A stretch of 63,477 nucleotides of DNA from contig CAJXLX010000003.1 in the NCBI GenBank assembly GCA_913056335.1, positions 1 to 63,477 on the forward strand, read 5' to 3'. The stretch comes from an uncultured Rhodothermaceae bacterium. GTDB lineage: Bacteria > Bacteroidota > Rhodothermia > Rhodothermales > Salinibacteraceae. Numbering within the stretch: the first letter of the stretch is position 1; every line of letters starts with the position of its first letter. This document shows, one piece after another, positions 33,270 to 43,121 of the stretch. Made by a program: the position numbers and the translations under genes. The notes beneath the pieces were generated by a model. The model saw only the letters and a list, made by a program, of their open reading frames with translations, was not told the origin of the DNA and did not search any database.

Positions 33270-34151
33270 TCAGGCAGACGATGGAACGTGCACAAATGCA
33301 TTATCAATGAGCCGCGTATCGCCAAAAAAGACGGCGACGGCGATGAGCACGTCGTCACCTGGATGTAAGTGGGTAACGGGCTGGAGCGACGACGCATGGA
33401 CCACTGAGGCGTACTGAACGCGGGCGTGCTCCGCCTGGTCGAGTGGTTTTTGCATCGCTCGAACCACCGCTTCGGCATGCTGTTCCCCATTGACAATGGC
33501 CTGCTCACCGGCCTGAATGGCGGCATACACCTGCGGGGCTTCGTCGCGCTCCGCGTCGCTCAGATACGCGTTGCGCGAGGAGCAGGCCAGCCCGTCGTCT
33601 TCGCGTACGGTGGGCACCCCTACGATCTCGACATCGAACAGAAGGGATCGGGCAAGGTGTTTCAAGATAACGAGTTGCTGCGCATCCTTCCGCCCAAATA
33701 CCGCCACATCGGGCTTGCAGGCGTTCAGGAGTTTGGTTACGACCGTGACGACGCCCTCAAAGTGGCCAGGACGATGCGCGCCGCAGAGATGATCGTTTAA
33801 CGTATGCACATCAACCGAAACGTAGGGCTCTTCGGTGGTCGAGGCGCCGAACGGGTACATCGCCTCTACCGTTGGCGCAAAAACCGCATCCACATCGCGG
33901 GCGGCGAGTATCTCGCGGTCGGTATCGAGGGGGCGCGGGTAGGCGTCGTAGTCCTCATCGGGGGCGAACTGGGTAGGATTCACGAAAATGGAGGTAACCA
34001 CCGCATCCGCCCGGCGCTTCGCTTCGTCCACGAGGGCCAGATGACCGCTGTGCAGCGCCCCCATGGTGGGGACCAGCGCAATGGTGGTGCCACGCTGGTG
34101 CTGGGCATCGGCCCACTCGTGCATTGCGGTAACGTCGGTGATGGTGGTCAT
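33270..34151 (-). CDS. panC: Pantothenate synthetase
   Basis: 293 residues from ATG 34151. It joins pantoate and beta-alanine with ATP. Class-I-like nucleotidyl-transfer motifs are visible: ALVPTMGALHSGH, VTSIFVNPTQFAPDEDYDAY, GHFEGVVTVVTKLLN, VAVFGRKDAQQL and the KMSKS-like ACSSRNAYLS. panD follows, providing the beta-alanine. panB and panE are not in the window. Confidence 0.96.
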   Translation of the reverse strand: MTTITDVTAMHEWADAQHQRGTTIALVPTMGALHSGHLALVDEAKRRADAVVTSIFVNPTQFAPDEDYDAYPRPLDTDREILAARDVDAVFAPTVEAMYPFGASTTEEPYVSVDVHTLNDHLCGAHRPGHFEGVVTVVTKLLNACKPDVAVFGRKDAQQLVILKHLARSLLFDVEIVGVPTVREDDGLACSSRNAYLSDAERDEAPQVYAAIQAGEQAIVNGEQHAEAVVRAMQKPLDQAEHARVQYASVVHASSLQPVTHLHPGDDVLIAVAVFFGDTRLIDNAFVHVPSSA

Positions 34152-34407
34152 AAAAGGGGCGGGGTTGGCGATCGATAACAAACCGATAATAAGGCGCATC
34201 GCAACGTAATGGACGCAGATGTAACGCGCAACACGAACCCAGATGGGCCCGCTTGCATGCCTGCGGCAGTTTGGGGGAGGCGCAGCTCTTGCCTGTATAA
34301 ATGACTAAATCTTGTTCTTGACAGATGGGCGACGGCGGCGGCTGTCGGCTATCTTTCGAAGTGGATTTTCAGAGCTCAACCTTTTTTTATCGTTTCCCGC
34401 ATCTGCT

Positions 34408-35811
34408 ATGGCTGATGACTTCCGAACTGAACGCGACTCCCTGGGCCCGATCGACGTGCCTGCCTCGGCGCGGTATGGCGCGCAGACGCAGCGTGCGCTC
34501 GACAACTTTCCCGTGAGCGACCTGCGCTTTCCGCGAGCGTTTATCCGCGCGCTGGGCATCGTGAAGGTCGCCGCCGCCCGCGCCAACAATGAACTGGAGC
34601 TGCTTGACGACGACAAGGCCGCTGCTATCGAGCAGGCCGGACATGACGTAATTTCAGGGCTGCTCGATGACGAGTTCGTGCTCGACATCTTTCAGACGGG
34701 CAGCGGTACCTCGACGAACATGAATGCCAACGAGGTGATTGCCAACCAGGCGTCGGAAATGCTGGGGGCCGATCGCGGAAGCAAGGCTGTGCATCCCAAC
34801 GACGACGTGAACATGTCGCAGTCGTCGAACGACGTCATTCCCACAACCATGCACGTGGCTGCCCGCACGGCGCTGCTGAACGACCTGGTTCCGGCGATGG
34901 AGGCGCTGCACACGACGCTCGTCGCGAAGGCCGAGGCGTTCGACGATGTGATGAAGAGCGGGCGCACGCACCTGATGGATGCCACGCCCATCCGTCTGGG
35001 CCAGGAGTTTGGGGGATACGCGGCACAGGTCCAAAAATGCATTGCGCGCATCCAGCACGGCGCGGATGAGCTCACGGAGGTGGCGCTGGGCGGCACCGCC
35101 ACAGGCACCGGACTCAACCGGCATACGGAGTTTCCCGAACGCGCTATCGAGCACATCAGCGGACTGGCAGGCGTGCCGTTTGAGGAAACAAGCAACCACT
35201 TCGCCGAGCAGGCTGGCAAAGAGGCGTATGTGCAGGCCCACAGCACATTGAACACGACTGCCACCGCGCTGCTCAAAATTGCGAACGACCTGCGGCTGCT
35301 GTCGAGCGGTCCTACAAGCGGAATTGGCGAGATTACACTGCCCACGATTCAGCCTGGCTCCTCCATTATGCCCGGCAAGGTCAACCCGGTGCAGAGCGAG
35401 CAGGTGATGATGGTGGCCGCCCGTGTGATGGGCAACCACACCACGATCACTGTGGGCGGGCAGCACGGTAACTTTGAGCTGAACGTGATGATGCCCGTCA
35501 TGGCCCATGCCATGCTCGAAAGCATCTCCATTCTAACAGGCAGCGTAACGGCCTTTACGGAGAAGTGCATCGAAGGTATCGAAGCGAATCGTGAACGGTG
35601 CCAGGAGCTACTGGAGCTAAATCCTTCTATTGCCACGGCGCTCAACAGCGCCATTGGCTACGACAAAGCCTCGACGGTCGCCAAAACCGCTGTCAAGGAA
35701 GGAAAAACGGTGCGCGAGGTGGTGCGCGAGATGGATCTGCTGACCGAAGAGGAGCTCGACGACTACCTCGACGTCCGTGCGATGACCGAGCCCGGCGTGC
35801 CAGGCGAGTAG
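34408..35811 (+). CDS. fumC: Class II fumarate hydratase
   Basis: 467 residues from ATG 34408, normal for FumC. It interconverts fumarate and malate in the citric-acid cycle. FQTGSGTSTNMNANEV and the flexible active-site loop GSSIMPGKVNPVQ are visible; HPNDDVNMSQSSNDVIPT is the usual B-site/S-site stretch. It is a metal-free fumarase and monocistronic here, with divergent panC upstream. Confidence 0.97.
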   Translation: MADDFRTERDSLGPIDVPASARYGAQTQRALDNFPVSDLRFPRAFIRALGIVKVAAARANNELELLDDDKAAAIEQAGHDVISGLLDDEFVLDIFQTGSGTSTNMNANEVIANQASEMLGADRGSKAVHPNDDVNMSQSSNDVIPTTMHVAARTALLNDLVPAMEALHTTLVAKAEAFDDVMKSGRTHLMDATPIRLGQEFGGYAAQVQKCIARIQHGADELTEVALGGTATGTGLNRHTEFPERAIEHISGLAGVPFEETSNHFAEQAGKEAYVQAHSTLNTTATALLKIANDLRLLSSGPTSGIGEITLPTIQPGSSIMPGKVNPVQSEQVMMVAARVMGNHTTITVGGQHGNFELNVMMPVMAHAMLESISILTGSVTAFTEKCIEGIEANRERCQELLELNPSIATALNSAIGYDKASTVAKTAVKEGKTVREVVREMDLLTEEELDDYLDVRAMTEPGVPGE

Positions 35812-36039
35812 CGTTCACGGGCGAGTCGCGCTCAATTATCCGGTACGACTGTCGAGATGCGCAAGGCCACCCCGCAAACGTAAGAACCCCCAAACGATTG
35901 CGGGGCGGTCTCGCCATATACGAAACAGCGGCTCCACACGTTATTTTTGGGAGAGCGCCTTTGGGGGATTCAACACACGGCCCTAAAGCGCTTTACGTTC
36001 GCCGCAATCACGATCTGCTCATCTTACCGACATTCGTTC

Positions 36040-37602
36040 ATGAGTGTGAAAGGAAAAGCATCAGTGGCGGTCTTGCTCGCCGCTGCATTTATCGCGGGCA
36101 TTCTCTTTACCACGGCCGGCGCCAATCTCTTTGGGTGGGGCGACTCGGTGGGGACCGAGAGCCGCGCCTCAGGCCCCGGCGGTACCACGGCTATCAGCGC
36201 GACGGATTCGGGGGGCTTTCAGCGCGCTGTATCGCTCGAAGACGCCTTTATGGAAGTTGCCGAATCCGTGAATCCGGCGGTCGTTCAGATTCGCTCTGAG
36301 ACCATCCAGGAGCGGCGTAGTCCGTTTCAGGGCACTCCGTTCGAAGAATTCTTTGGACGTCCGCCTGGTGGACAGGGCGGGCAGGGCGGCAATGTGCGCC
36401 AGGGGCTCGGCTCCGGTGTCATCGTGCGCTCCGATGGGCACATCATTACGAACAACCATGTGGTTGAGGGCGCAGACGACCTGAATGTGCGCCTTTTCGA
36501 TGGCGAAGTCTACGATGCCGAGGTTGTAGGCACCGATCCGTTCAGTGACCTCGCTGTCATAAAAATCGATGCCGAGGACCTGCGCGTGGTCAGCTTTGGG
36601 GATTCGGAGCAGATTCGCCCCGGCCAGTGGGTTATGGCGTTTGGATCGCCGCTGGACCAGCGCCTGAGCAACTCGGTAACCGCTGGCATTGTTAGCGCCA
36701 AGGGACGCCTGCAGCCGTCGGGACAGCAAGACTACGGCGTGCAAAACTTCATTCAGACCGATGCCGCGATCAACCCAGGCAACTCGGGCGGTCCGCTGAT
36801 AAGCCTGGATGGACGCCTTGCAGGCATTAACACCGCCATTGCCTCGCGCACCGGGCAGTTTCAGGGCGTCGGATTTGCGATTCCGTCGAACACGGTGCAG
36901 CGCGTAACCGATCAGCTTATTGAAACAGGCCGTGTAGAGCGGGCCCGCTTGGGGGTCGAGTACCGCGCGGCCAGCCGGTCGCTCATTCGGAGCGAAGGGC
37001 TGCCCCGTGGCACCGCACAGGTTGGCAATGTGATGGACGGTACTGCTGCCGAAGAGGCCGGCCTACAACCGGGCGACCTGATCACAGCGATCGATGGCGA
37101 AGAACTGGACGATTCCCTTCAGCTCAGCAATATCATTGGGGCGAAGCAGCCGGGCGATGTCGTGGAGCTGACCATCAACCGTGAAGGCGAAACCATGACC
37201 CTCGAAGTGGAGCTGGGCGGAATTGATGAGCCTTCGATGGCCGAGACCAATAGCGAGTCTGAGTCCGAAGACGGCGCAGCGCTGTCATTGACAGCTGAGG
37301 ATATCCGCGAGGAGCTGGGCCTGGCCCTGACCGACGTGTCAGCACGCGAACTTGAGCGCCTGGGCATTAATGTAGACGGGGCCGTACTCATTGAGCAGGT
37401 GGACGTACGCAACCCGGCCGTGCGCGACTCGGGCTTACAGCCGCGCCAGCTTATTGTGCAGGCAGCAGGCGAACCCACGCCCTCCGTGGAAGCATTCGCC
37501 GCGATCTATGATCAGATTGAGCCGGGGCAGAGCTTTCGCGTACGCGTGATGGGTCCGCAAGGCACGCTGTACGTGACGGCCCTCCAAAAGCCTGCGTCCT
37601 GA
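36040..37602 (+). CDS. degP: HtrA/DegP-type periplasmic serine protease (Do family)
   Basis: 520 residues from ATG 36040. An N-terminal hydrophobic anchor/signal (VAVLLAAAFIAGILFTTAG) is followed by a trypsin-like domain with the triad His in IITNNHVVEG, Asp in DPFSDLAVIKI and Ser in DAAINPGNSGGPLI. Two PDZ domains follow (first near residue 320, second near residue 440). It acts on misfolded envelope proteins as protease and chaperone. A terminator hairpin follows 60 bp downstream, so the gene is probably transcribed alone. Confidence 0.95.
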   Translation: MSVKGKASVAVLLAAAFIAGILFTTAGANLFGWGDSVGTESRASGPGGTTAISATDSGGFQRAVSLEDAFMEVAESVNPAVVQIRSETIQERRSPFQGTPFEEFFGRPPGGQGGQGGNVRQGLGSGVIVRSDGHIITNNHVVEGADDLNVRLFDGEVYDAEVVGTDPFSDLAVIKIDAEDLRVVSFGDSEQIRPGQWVMAFGSPLDQRLSNSVTAGIVSAKGRLQPSGQQDYGVQNFIQTDAAINPGNSGGPLISLDGRLAGINTAIASRTGQFQGVGFAIPSNTVQRVTDQLIETGRVERARLGVEYRAASRSLIRSEGLPRGTAQVGNVMDGTAAEEAGLQPGDLITAIDGEELDDSLQLSNIIGAKQPGDVVELTINREGETMTLEVELGGIDEPSMAETNSESESEDGAALSLTAEDIREELGLALTDVSARELERLGINVDGAVLIEQVDVRNPAVRDSGLQPRQLIVQAAGEPTPSVEAFAAIYDQIEPGQSFRVRVMGPQGTLYVTALQKPAS

Positions 37603-37665
37603 CGAACTTGTGTACGTGAAAACCACGCCCGCAACGCGATGAACTGAACACCCCAAGATCGAGCA

Positions 37666-37700
37666 CGCCCCAGTCTGCTCAATGCAGGCTGGGGCGTTTT
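37666..37700 (+). terminator. Rho-independent terminator after the HtrA gene
   Basis: CGCCCCAGTCTGC and GCAGGCTGGGGCG form a 13-bp stem with one mismatch around TCAAT, followed by TTTT. Confidence 0.85.
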
Positions 37701-37765
37701 GCGTTGCGCGCTCTTTAGGACGTACCTGGGCAGGGGCACCAACGCGACCGTATGCCTGCGCGGGG

Positions 37766-38035
37766 TTACTCCGTTTGCTCAGGACGGTGCTTTGGAGGCA
37801 GCCGGTCGACCAAGTCTTCTGGGAAGTACGCCTGCGGAATGCGGCGCAACGTGGGCGGCGGGCCATCAAACGAGATCTTGATGCCTTTTGTCTCACGCCG
37901 AAGCAAGTTCAGCGCCAGCGCATAGGCCTCGGCAGCTTCAGTATTCTTTTCATTCATGGCATGATCATACAAGATCATAAGCTGCGCGGCGATGCTCGTT
38001 ACCATATCGGAGGTTGGTTTTCTGGAAGATGCCAT
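37766..38035 (-). CDS. Small hypothetical protein
   Basis: 89 residues, soluble. A helical N-terminal half (SIAAQLMILYDHAMNEKNTE, AAEAYALALNLLRRETKG) leads into a Pro-rich C-terminal half (PPPTLRRIPQAYFPEDLVDR). Codon use fits its neighbours. It could be a small helical adaptor, but no family is recognised. It stands alone. Confidence 0.6.
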   Translation of the reverse strand: MASSRKPTSDMVTSIAAQLMILYDHAMNEKNTEAAEAYALALNLLRRETKGIKISFDGPPPTLRRIPQAYFPEDLVDRLPPKHRPEQTE

Positions 38036-38280
38036 CGGTCTTGATCTGCCGTAAAGAGGCCAATATGAAAGTATAAAGGCTACCTGCTTGCGTCAACCGA
38101 GTGAATGGTGAAACAGTTGCACACTGCTCCGCCATGTGCAGCGGGATGCTGTATCGACACAAGGGACATTTGCCCCGATAAACGTGTGCGACCTGCAACA
38201 TTGCACATAGCGGAGAAACTCTCAAGCGTGCATAGAGTGAGATAGTTCGTAATTATGCGTTCATTACAGCAACAGCACAC

Positions 38281-38535
38281 ATGCGGGGCGTAAGCTTTAA
38301 ACCAAAAGGTGAGGACAACTTCTCCTCGGGCGATATCAAGACCTACGGTGGTATCTACGCAGCCACAGCTGCCGATTTTGCGGCTGAATTGGGGTGCGAT
38401 CCGCAGGAGTTTATCACAAAAGTCCACGAGTCCAACATCGAACCGCTCACGGCGGTTGGTAACGAAGAGGAACCGGAGAAGTACAGCCTCTCATTTGAGC
38501 GTGATAAGTTTGAGGAGATTCGTGCACTCTTCTAA
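38281..38535 (+). CDS. Small hypothetical protein
   Basis: 84 residues from ATG 38281: MRGVSFKPKGEDNFSSGDIK, a TYGGIYAATAADFAAELGCD stretch and an acidic C-terminal helix (FERDKFEEIRAL). Soluble and acidic. No family recognised. A likely terminator lies about 120 bp downstream. Confidence 0.6.
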   Translation: MRGVSFKPKGEDNFSSGDIKTYGGIYAATAADFAAELGCDPQEFITKVHESNIEPLTAVGNEEEPEKYSLSFERDKFEEIRALF

Positions 38536-38657
38536 TCTGACGGATCGCTCCCATGAGTGCAAACAGTGGCTGTGTGTTCACGCACGACGTGCGTAGCAGA
38601 CAGCGTACTTTGGGAGCAGTATGAACACATACATCGCACACAGCGGCATTGCACAAG

Positions 38658-38691
38658 AAAAAGCGCTTTCACGTATGGTGAGGGCGCTTTT
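38658..38691 (+). terminator. Probable terminator hairpin
   Basis: AAAAAGCGCTTTCAC pairs with GGTGAGGGCGCTTTT, a stem with a few mismatches around GTAT, then TGACTTTTTGG. It lies in the 308-bp gap before the AbgT gene, where I see no other feature. Confidence 0.5.
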
Positions 38692-38843
38692 GACTTTTTG
38701 GGAAGCCCATACAGAACGAAACGATTTCCGCAAATACCAAATCAGTCTTCCGTGTGTAATTTTCCTGTCTGATTCGTAGGTTGTACCGCATGGTCGCACT
38801 GGCCTGCCTCTGTTCACTTTTGCACTAACCCCTACGCTTCTAC

Positions 38844-40424
38844 ATGGCTGACGATGCTTCCTCTGTTGATACCGAGACCGATACACCAGCCTCTGATCGT
38901 AGCTTATCAAGTCGGTTACTCGCGGCAGTCGAACGAACAGGAAATGCGCTCCCCGAGCCCGTTACGCTCTTCTTTATCTTTATCGGGCTTACGATGCTCA
39001 TATCGCTCATCGTGAGCGCATTGGGCGTTAGCGTAGAACACCCGCGCACCGGCGAGATGATCGCGGTCGAGAGCCTCTTCTCAGGCGAAAATATCCAGCG
39101 GCTCTTTACCGACATGGCCGATACATTTGCCGACTTCCCCCCGCTGGGTCTGGTGCTCGTCGTGATGCTCGGTATCGGAGTCGCCGACAAGTCCGGATTC
39201 ATCGGGGCTGCGCTCGGGTCGTTCATGCGCGCCGTGCCGAACGCACTGCTTACCATGGCGATTGTGTTCACCGGCATCATGTCGAACATGGCCGTAGATG
39301 CAGGCTACGTCGTCGTTATTCCGCTGGGGGCACTGCTTTTCTATGGCGCAGGGCGGCACCCGCTGGCCGGACTTGCTGCCGCTTTTGCCGGGGTATCTGC
39401 CGGGTTTAGCGCCAATCTGCTGCCGTCGGCGCTCGATGTGCTGCTGGCTTCCTTTACCGAGCCTGCCGCGCAGATTATGGCCCCCGACTATGCGGTCACG
39501 GCTCTTGCGAACTACTATTTCATTGTCGCACTGGTCCCCGTGTTCGTCATCGCGGGCTGGGTCGTCACCGATTACGTCGTGGAGCCTTACCTGGGCGACT
39601 ACGAGCCGCCGGAAGACCTTGAAGACGACATGGACACGTCGGAGGAGTCATCGGCCCTTGAAAAGAAAGGGCTGCGCTGGGGCGCCCTGTCCATGCTGGC
39701 TATCGTTGCGGCCGCCTCGCTCCTCGTCATTCCTGAAAACGGGGCCCTGCGCGGTCCTGAGGGCGGCTTCGAGCCCGCCTACGAGGCCATCGTGGGACTC
39801 ATGGTCGTTATCTTCTTCGTGCCCGGATTGGTCTACGGCATCGTGACCAAGCAGATCACGAAAGACAAAGACGTGACCGACATGATGTCGGAGACGATGT
39901 CGGATCTCGGCGTTTACATCGTGCTTGCCTTTGCCGCAGCTCACTTTGTGGCGATGTTTGGCTGGTCGAACCTCGACATGGTCGTGGCCATCACCGGAGC
40001 GGGCGTGCTGGAGACGCTGGAGTCCAGTATCGGATTGAGCGGGATTCCGCTGATTATCGTATTTATTCTCGTATCCGCCTTCATCAACCTGTTTGTGGGG
40101 AGCGCCTCGGCCAAGTGGGCCATTATGGGTCCAACATTTGTGCCCATGCTTATGCTGATGGGCTACTCGCCGGAGCTGACGCAGGCGGCCTACCGGGTGG
40201 GCGACTCGTTCACCAACATCCTGACGCCGTTGCTGCCGTACTTTCCACTCATCATTGTGTTTGCGCAGCGCTACGATAAAAGCGCTGGCATTGGGAGCAT
40301 TGTGGCGGTCATGCTGCCCTACTCGATTGTCTTTGGCATCGTGAGCACGCTCGTGCTCGCTATCTGGATCTTCTTCGGCATCCCGCTTGGCCCCGAAGCC
40401 CCGCTGTTTATTGACGCGCCGTGA
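38844..40424 (+). CDS. AbgT family transporter
   Basis: 526 residues with about 11-13 membrane helices and an AbgT layout: LPEPVTLFFIFIGLTML early, FVGSASAKWAIMGPTFVPML and YRVGDSFTNILTPLLPYFPL late, and an acidic cytoplasmic loop (EDLEDDMDTSEESSALEKKG) in the middle. Family members move p-aminobenzoyl-glutamate or export sulfonamide-like compounds. Which applies is not readable. A perfect hairpin terminator follows 25 bp after the stop. Confidence 0.93.
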   Translation: MADDASSVDTETDTPASDRSLSSRLLAAVERTGNALPEPVTLFFIFIGLTMLISLIVSALGVSVEHPRTGEMIAVESLFSGENIQRLFTDMADTFADFPPLGLVLVVMLGIGVADKSGFIGAALGSFMRAVPNALLTMAIVFTGIMSNMAVDAGYVVVIPLGALLFYGAGRHPLAGLAAAFAGVSAGFSANLLPSALDVLLASFTEPAAQIMAPDYAVTALANYYFIVALVPVFVIAGWVVTDYVVEPYLGDYEPPEDLEDDMDTSEESSALEKKGLRWGALSMLAIVAAASLLVIPENGALRGPEGGFEPAYEAIVGLMVVIFFVPGLVYGIVTKQITKDKDVTDMMSETMSDLGVYIVLAFAAAHFVAMFGWSNLDMVVAITGAGVLETLESSIGLSGIPLIIVFILVSAFINLFVGSASAKWAIMGPTFVPMLMLMGYSPELTQAAYRVGDSFTNILTPLLPYFPLIIVFAQRYDKSAGIGSIVAVMLPYSIVFGIVSTLVLAIWIFFGIPLGPEAPLFIDAP

Positions 40425-40449
40425 GTTGGTGAAGCCCACATCAAAGAAA

Positions 40450-40483
40450 AGACCTGACAGGTCTTGCGAGACCTGTCAGGTCT
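40450..40483 (+). terminator. Perfect-stem terminator after the AbgT gene
   Basis: AGACCTGACAGGTCT - TGCG - AGACCTGTCAGGTCT is a perfect 15-bp hairpin. Each arm is itself nearly palindromic (AGACCTG/CAGGTCT), so it could also act as a protein-binding site. The T-run is weak. Confidence 0.6.
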
Positions 40484-40497
40484 AACCCAACGCAACC

Positions 40498-40602
40498 TCC
40501 TGGGGCGAACGGTTCTCCGTTCGCCCCTCACCGGAGACGTCCGCGCCAGGGGCGCTCCCCGTCTCCGGCTACGGGCCTATTTCCTCCATCACTTAGCGCT
40601 GA
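40498..40602 (+). repeat. Dispersed hairpin repeat, copy 5 (left end missing)
   Basis: It starts inside the hairpin (TCCTGGGGCGAACGG / CCGTTCGCCCC), then ACCGGAGACGTCCGCGCC, CTCCCCGTCTCCGGCTAC and ends with TCCATCACTTAGCGCTGAGC. The left terminal GTGGATAGACG part is absent. Confidence 0.8.
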
Positions 40603-40680
40603 GCCCTACCGACAGGTGGAACCGTTGTGCTGGTTATGAGCCCCTGTATCTAACCTTGTTCAACATGAGTAAAGCGGTCA

Positions 40681-40890
40681 TCATCGGTGCTTCGTTTCCA
40701 GGTAGCGGTAGTGCTCCTCTTTTAGATCCACGTCAACGCGACTTTCCTTATCGGGGTATCCAGTGGATCGCCCAGCATCAGTACCCTTCAAAGATCCAGC
40801 AAGGCGACGGGTAATCGACGACAGCGCGTCGCCGGGCTTTTTGGGGATGCGGTAGACGCCAGCACGGCGGGTAGCGAGTCGCCAGCTCAT
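40681..40890 (-). CDS. Possible small hypothetical protein
   Basis: From ATG 40890 the frame encodes 69 residues: VYRIPKKPGDALSSITRRLA in the middle and a charged helical end (SRVDVDLKEEHYRYLETKHR). The C-terminal part looks like real protein, the N-terminal part less so. No family known. It sits in the 600-bp gap between the AbgT and uvrC genes, where the only other items are the terminator, repeat copy 5 and a GGCGACG...CGTCGCC hairpin near 40804-40834. Confidence 0.3.
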   Translation of the reverse strand: MSWRLATRRAGVYRIPKKPGDALSSITRRLAGSLKGTDAGRSTGYPDKESRVDVDLKEEHYRYLETKHR

Positions 40891-41033
40891 CCATCGTGAA
40901 TGTCTGACATTGCTCCCGTTGGATGTTGCTCCCATTGCATGATTGGTTGCAGGATCCGTACGCTGCGGCTGAATCATGCAGCTCTCGGCGACCGTTTCAT
41001 GCCGGCGTTGTTTGTTGAACGGTGCGTAGCCCC

Positions 41034-42902
41034 ATGACCGAAGCCCTCGAAACAAAGCTCGACCATCTGCCCACCGATCCGGGGGTGTACAAGCATCTCG
41101 ACGACAGCGGATCGGTGCTCTACGTGGGCAAAGCCAAAAACCTGCGTACCCGCGTGCGGTCGTACTTCCAGAACGGGCGCAAGCGCTCCGGGCGCATCGA
41201 GGTGATGGTGAAAAAGATCGCCGATGTGGAGGTGATCGTGACCGACACCGAGGTCGAGGCGCTGATCCTCGAAAACAATCTCATCAAGGAGCTGCAGCCG
41301 CGCTACAACGTCAACCTGCGCGACGACAAGACCTATCCGTACATCTGCATCAAAAACGAGCGCTTCCCCCGCGTCTTCAAAACCCGTTCGGTGCGCAACG
41401 ACGGCTCGAAGTACTTCGGGCCCTACACCGATGTGAAGCAGCTCAACCAGATGATGGACGCCATCCGGTCGGTCTTTCAGCTGCGCACCTGCAAGCTCGA
41501 CCTTGCCGAGCACAAAATCGACGCCGGAAAGTATGAGGTCTGCCTACAGTATCATATCGACAACTGCCAGGGGCCGTGCGTGGGCGAGCAGTCGGAGGCC
41601 GACTACCAGGCGATCATCGACCAGGTGGAGCAGCTGCTGAACGGGCACACCAAGGCGCTCACGGCGCATCTGAAGGAGCAGATGGAGGCCGCGTCGGCAA
41701 ATCTTGATTTTGAGGAAGCCGCCCGCTTGCGCGATCAGATTCAGGCGCTCGAAAAATACTCCGAGCAGCAGAAGATCGTGAGTCAGGACTTTGAGGATCG
41801 CGACATCTTCGGGCTGCATGTCGATCGCGAGGAGGGCGTCGGCTGCGGCGCACTCTTTCGCGTGCGGGAGGGCAAGATGATTGGCCGTCGCCACACCTAC
41901 CTGCACCAGATTGAGGGTCGTTCAGATGAAGAGCTGATGCTCTCGTTCGTGGAAGACTACTACGCATCCGCCCACTTCCACCCCAACGAGGTGCTCCTGG
42001 CCGTCGATCCCAACGATCATCCCACCCAAGACACGGTGCCGTTAGAGGAGCTGCTGCGGCAAAAGAAGGGCCGCCAGGTGCCGATTCGGGTGCCCCAGCG
42101 GGGCGACAAGGCGAGTCTGGTACGGATGGCGTGCTCAAACGCCAAGCTGCTCGTGAACGAGTACAAGCTGCAACGCATGAAGCGCGAGCGCGACCGCCTG
42201 CCCGAAGCCGTGAAGCAGCTCGGCGAGGCGCTACAGATGGATGACCTGCCGAAGCGCATCGACGGGATTGACATCTCGCATCTGGGTGGCACCGAAACCG
42301 TGGCCTCGTGCGTCGTCTTCCTGAACGGCACGCCGCGCAAAAGCGAGTACCGTACGTACAAGATCCGCTCTGTGGAAGACGGTACGCCCGACGACTTCAA
42401 GTCGATGCGCGAGGTGGTGCGCCGCCGCTACAAACGAATGGTCAAGGAGGGCGGCCCCTGGCCCGATCTGCTCGTGGTGGATGGCGGCAAGGGACAGCTC
42501 TCGAGCACCGTGAACGTACTCAAAGAGCTGGATGTCTACGGCCTGTTTCCGGTCATCGGCATCGCCAAGCGGCTGGAAGAGATCTTCCGCCCCGGCGACC
42601 CCGACCCGCTCTACCTGGGCAAAGACCATCCGTCGCTGAAGCTGCTGCAGAATCTGCGCAACGAGGCCCACCGCTTTGCCGTCACGTACCAGCGTAAGCG
42701 TCGCAAGAAGAAGACGCTGCGCTCTGAGCTGCTGGACATCCACGGCATCGGCGAGAAGACCGCGCAGACGCTGCTCCGCGAATTCGGCTCACTCAAGCAG
42801 GTTAAACAGGCGGATACCAAGGCGCTCGCCGACGTGGTGGGCCCCGCCAAAGCGCAGAAAGTGGCGGATTTCTACCGCGAGGAGAAACCGGCAGAGGCGT
42901 AG
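41034..42902 (+). CDS. uvrC: UvrABC excinuclease subunit C
   Basis: 622 residues from ATG 41034. It makes both incisions in nucleotide-excision repair after UvrB loading. The GIY-YIG nuclease domain begins PGVYKHLDDSGSVLYVGKAK. The UVR motif for UvrB binding is LDFEEAARLRDQIQALEKY, the RNase-H-like 5' nuclease domain includes RIDGIDISHLGGTETVASC, and the helix-hairpin-helix repeats at the end read HGIGEKTAQTLLREFG. It is complete and of normal length, and monocistronic by spacing. Confidence 0.97.
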   Translation: MTEALETKLDHLPTDPGVYKHLDDSGSVLYVGKAKNLRTRVRSYFQNGRKRSGRIEVMVKKIADVEVIVTDTEVEALILENNLIKELQPRYNVNLRDDKTYPYICIKNERFPRVFKTRSVRNDGSKYFGPYTDVKQLNQMMDAIRSVFQLRTCKLDLAEHKIDAGKYEVCLQYHIDNCQGPCVGEQSEADYQAIIDQVEQLLNGHTKALTAHLKEQMEAASANLDFEEAARLRDQIQALEKYSEQQKIVSQDFEDRDIFGLHVDREEGVGCGALFRVREGKMIGRRHTYLHQIEGRSDEELMLSFVEDYYASAHFHPNEVLLAVDPNDHPTQDTVPLEELLRQKKGRQVPIRVPQRGDKASLVRMACSNAKLLVNEYKLQRMKRERDRLPEAVKQLGEALQMDDLPKRIDGIDISHLGGTETVASCVVFLNGTPRKSEYRTYKIRSVEDGTPDDFKSMREVVRRRYKRMVKEGGPWPDLLVVDGGKGQLSSTVNVLKELDVYGLFPVIGIAKRLEEIFRPGDPDPLYLGKDHPSLKLLQNLRNEAHRFAVTYQRKRRKKKTLRSELLDIHGIGEKTAQTLLREFGSLKQVKQADTKALADVVGPAKAQKVADFYREEKPAEA

Positions 42903-43121
42903 CGTATCGCCTCGTACAGCATTGATGCACAGCACGCACGCTGCACGCTCTACCGCATCGTACCACATTCAGCCGCACATCAACCATAGGGACGCAGCGC
43001 GCTGTGTCCCTGCCCCCATGTCTTTAATTGCGCCCCGGTAGCGATTGGGGGGCATCGTTCCGTATGCTGTGTGCTGCGCATTCCTGTTAGGCATCTTGTC
43101 ACGCATCTGCCCCACCTGCTC

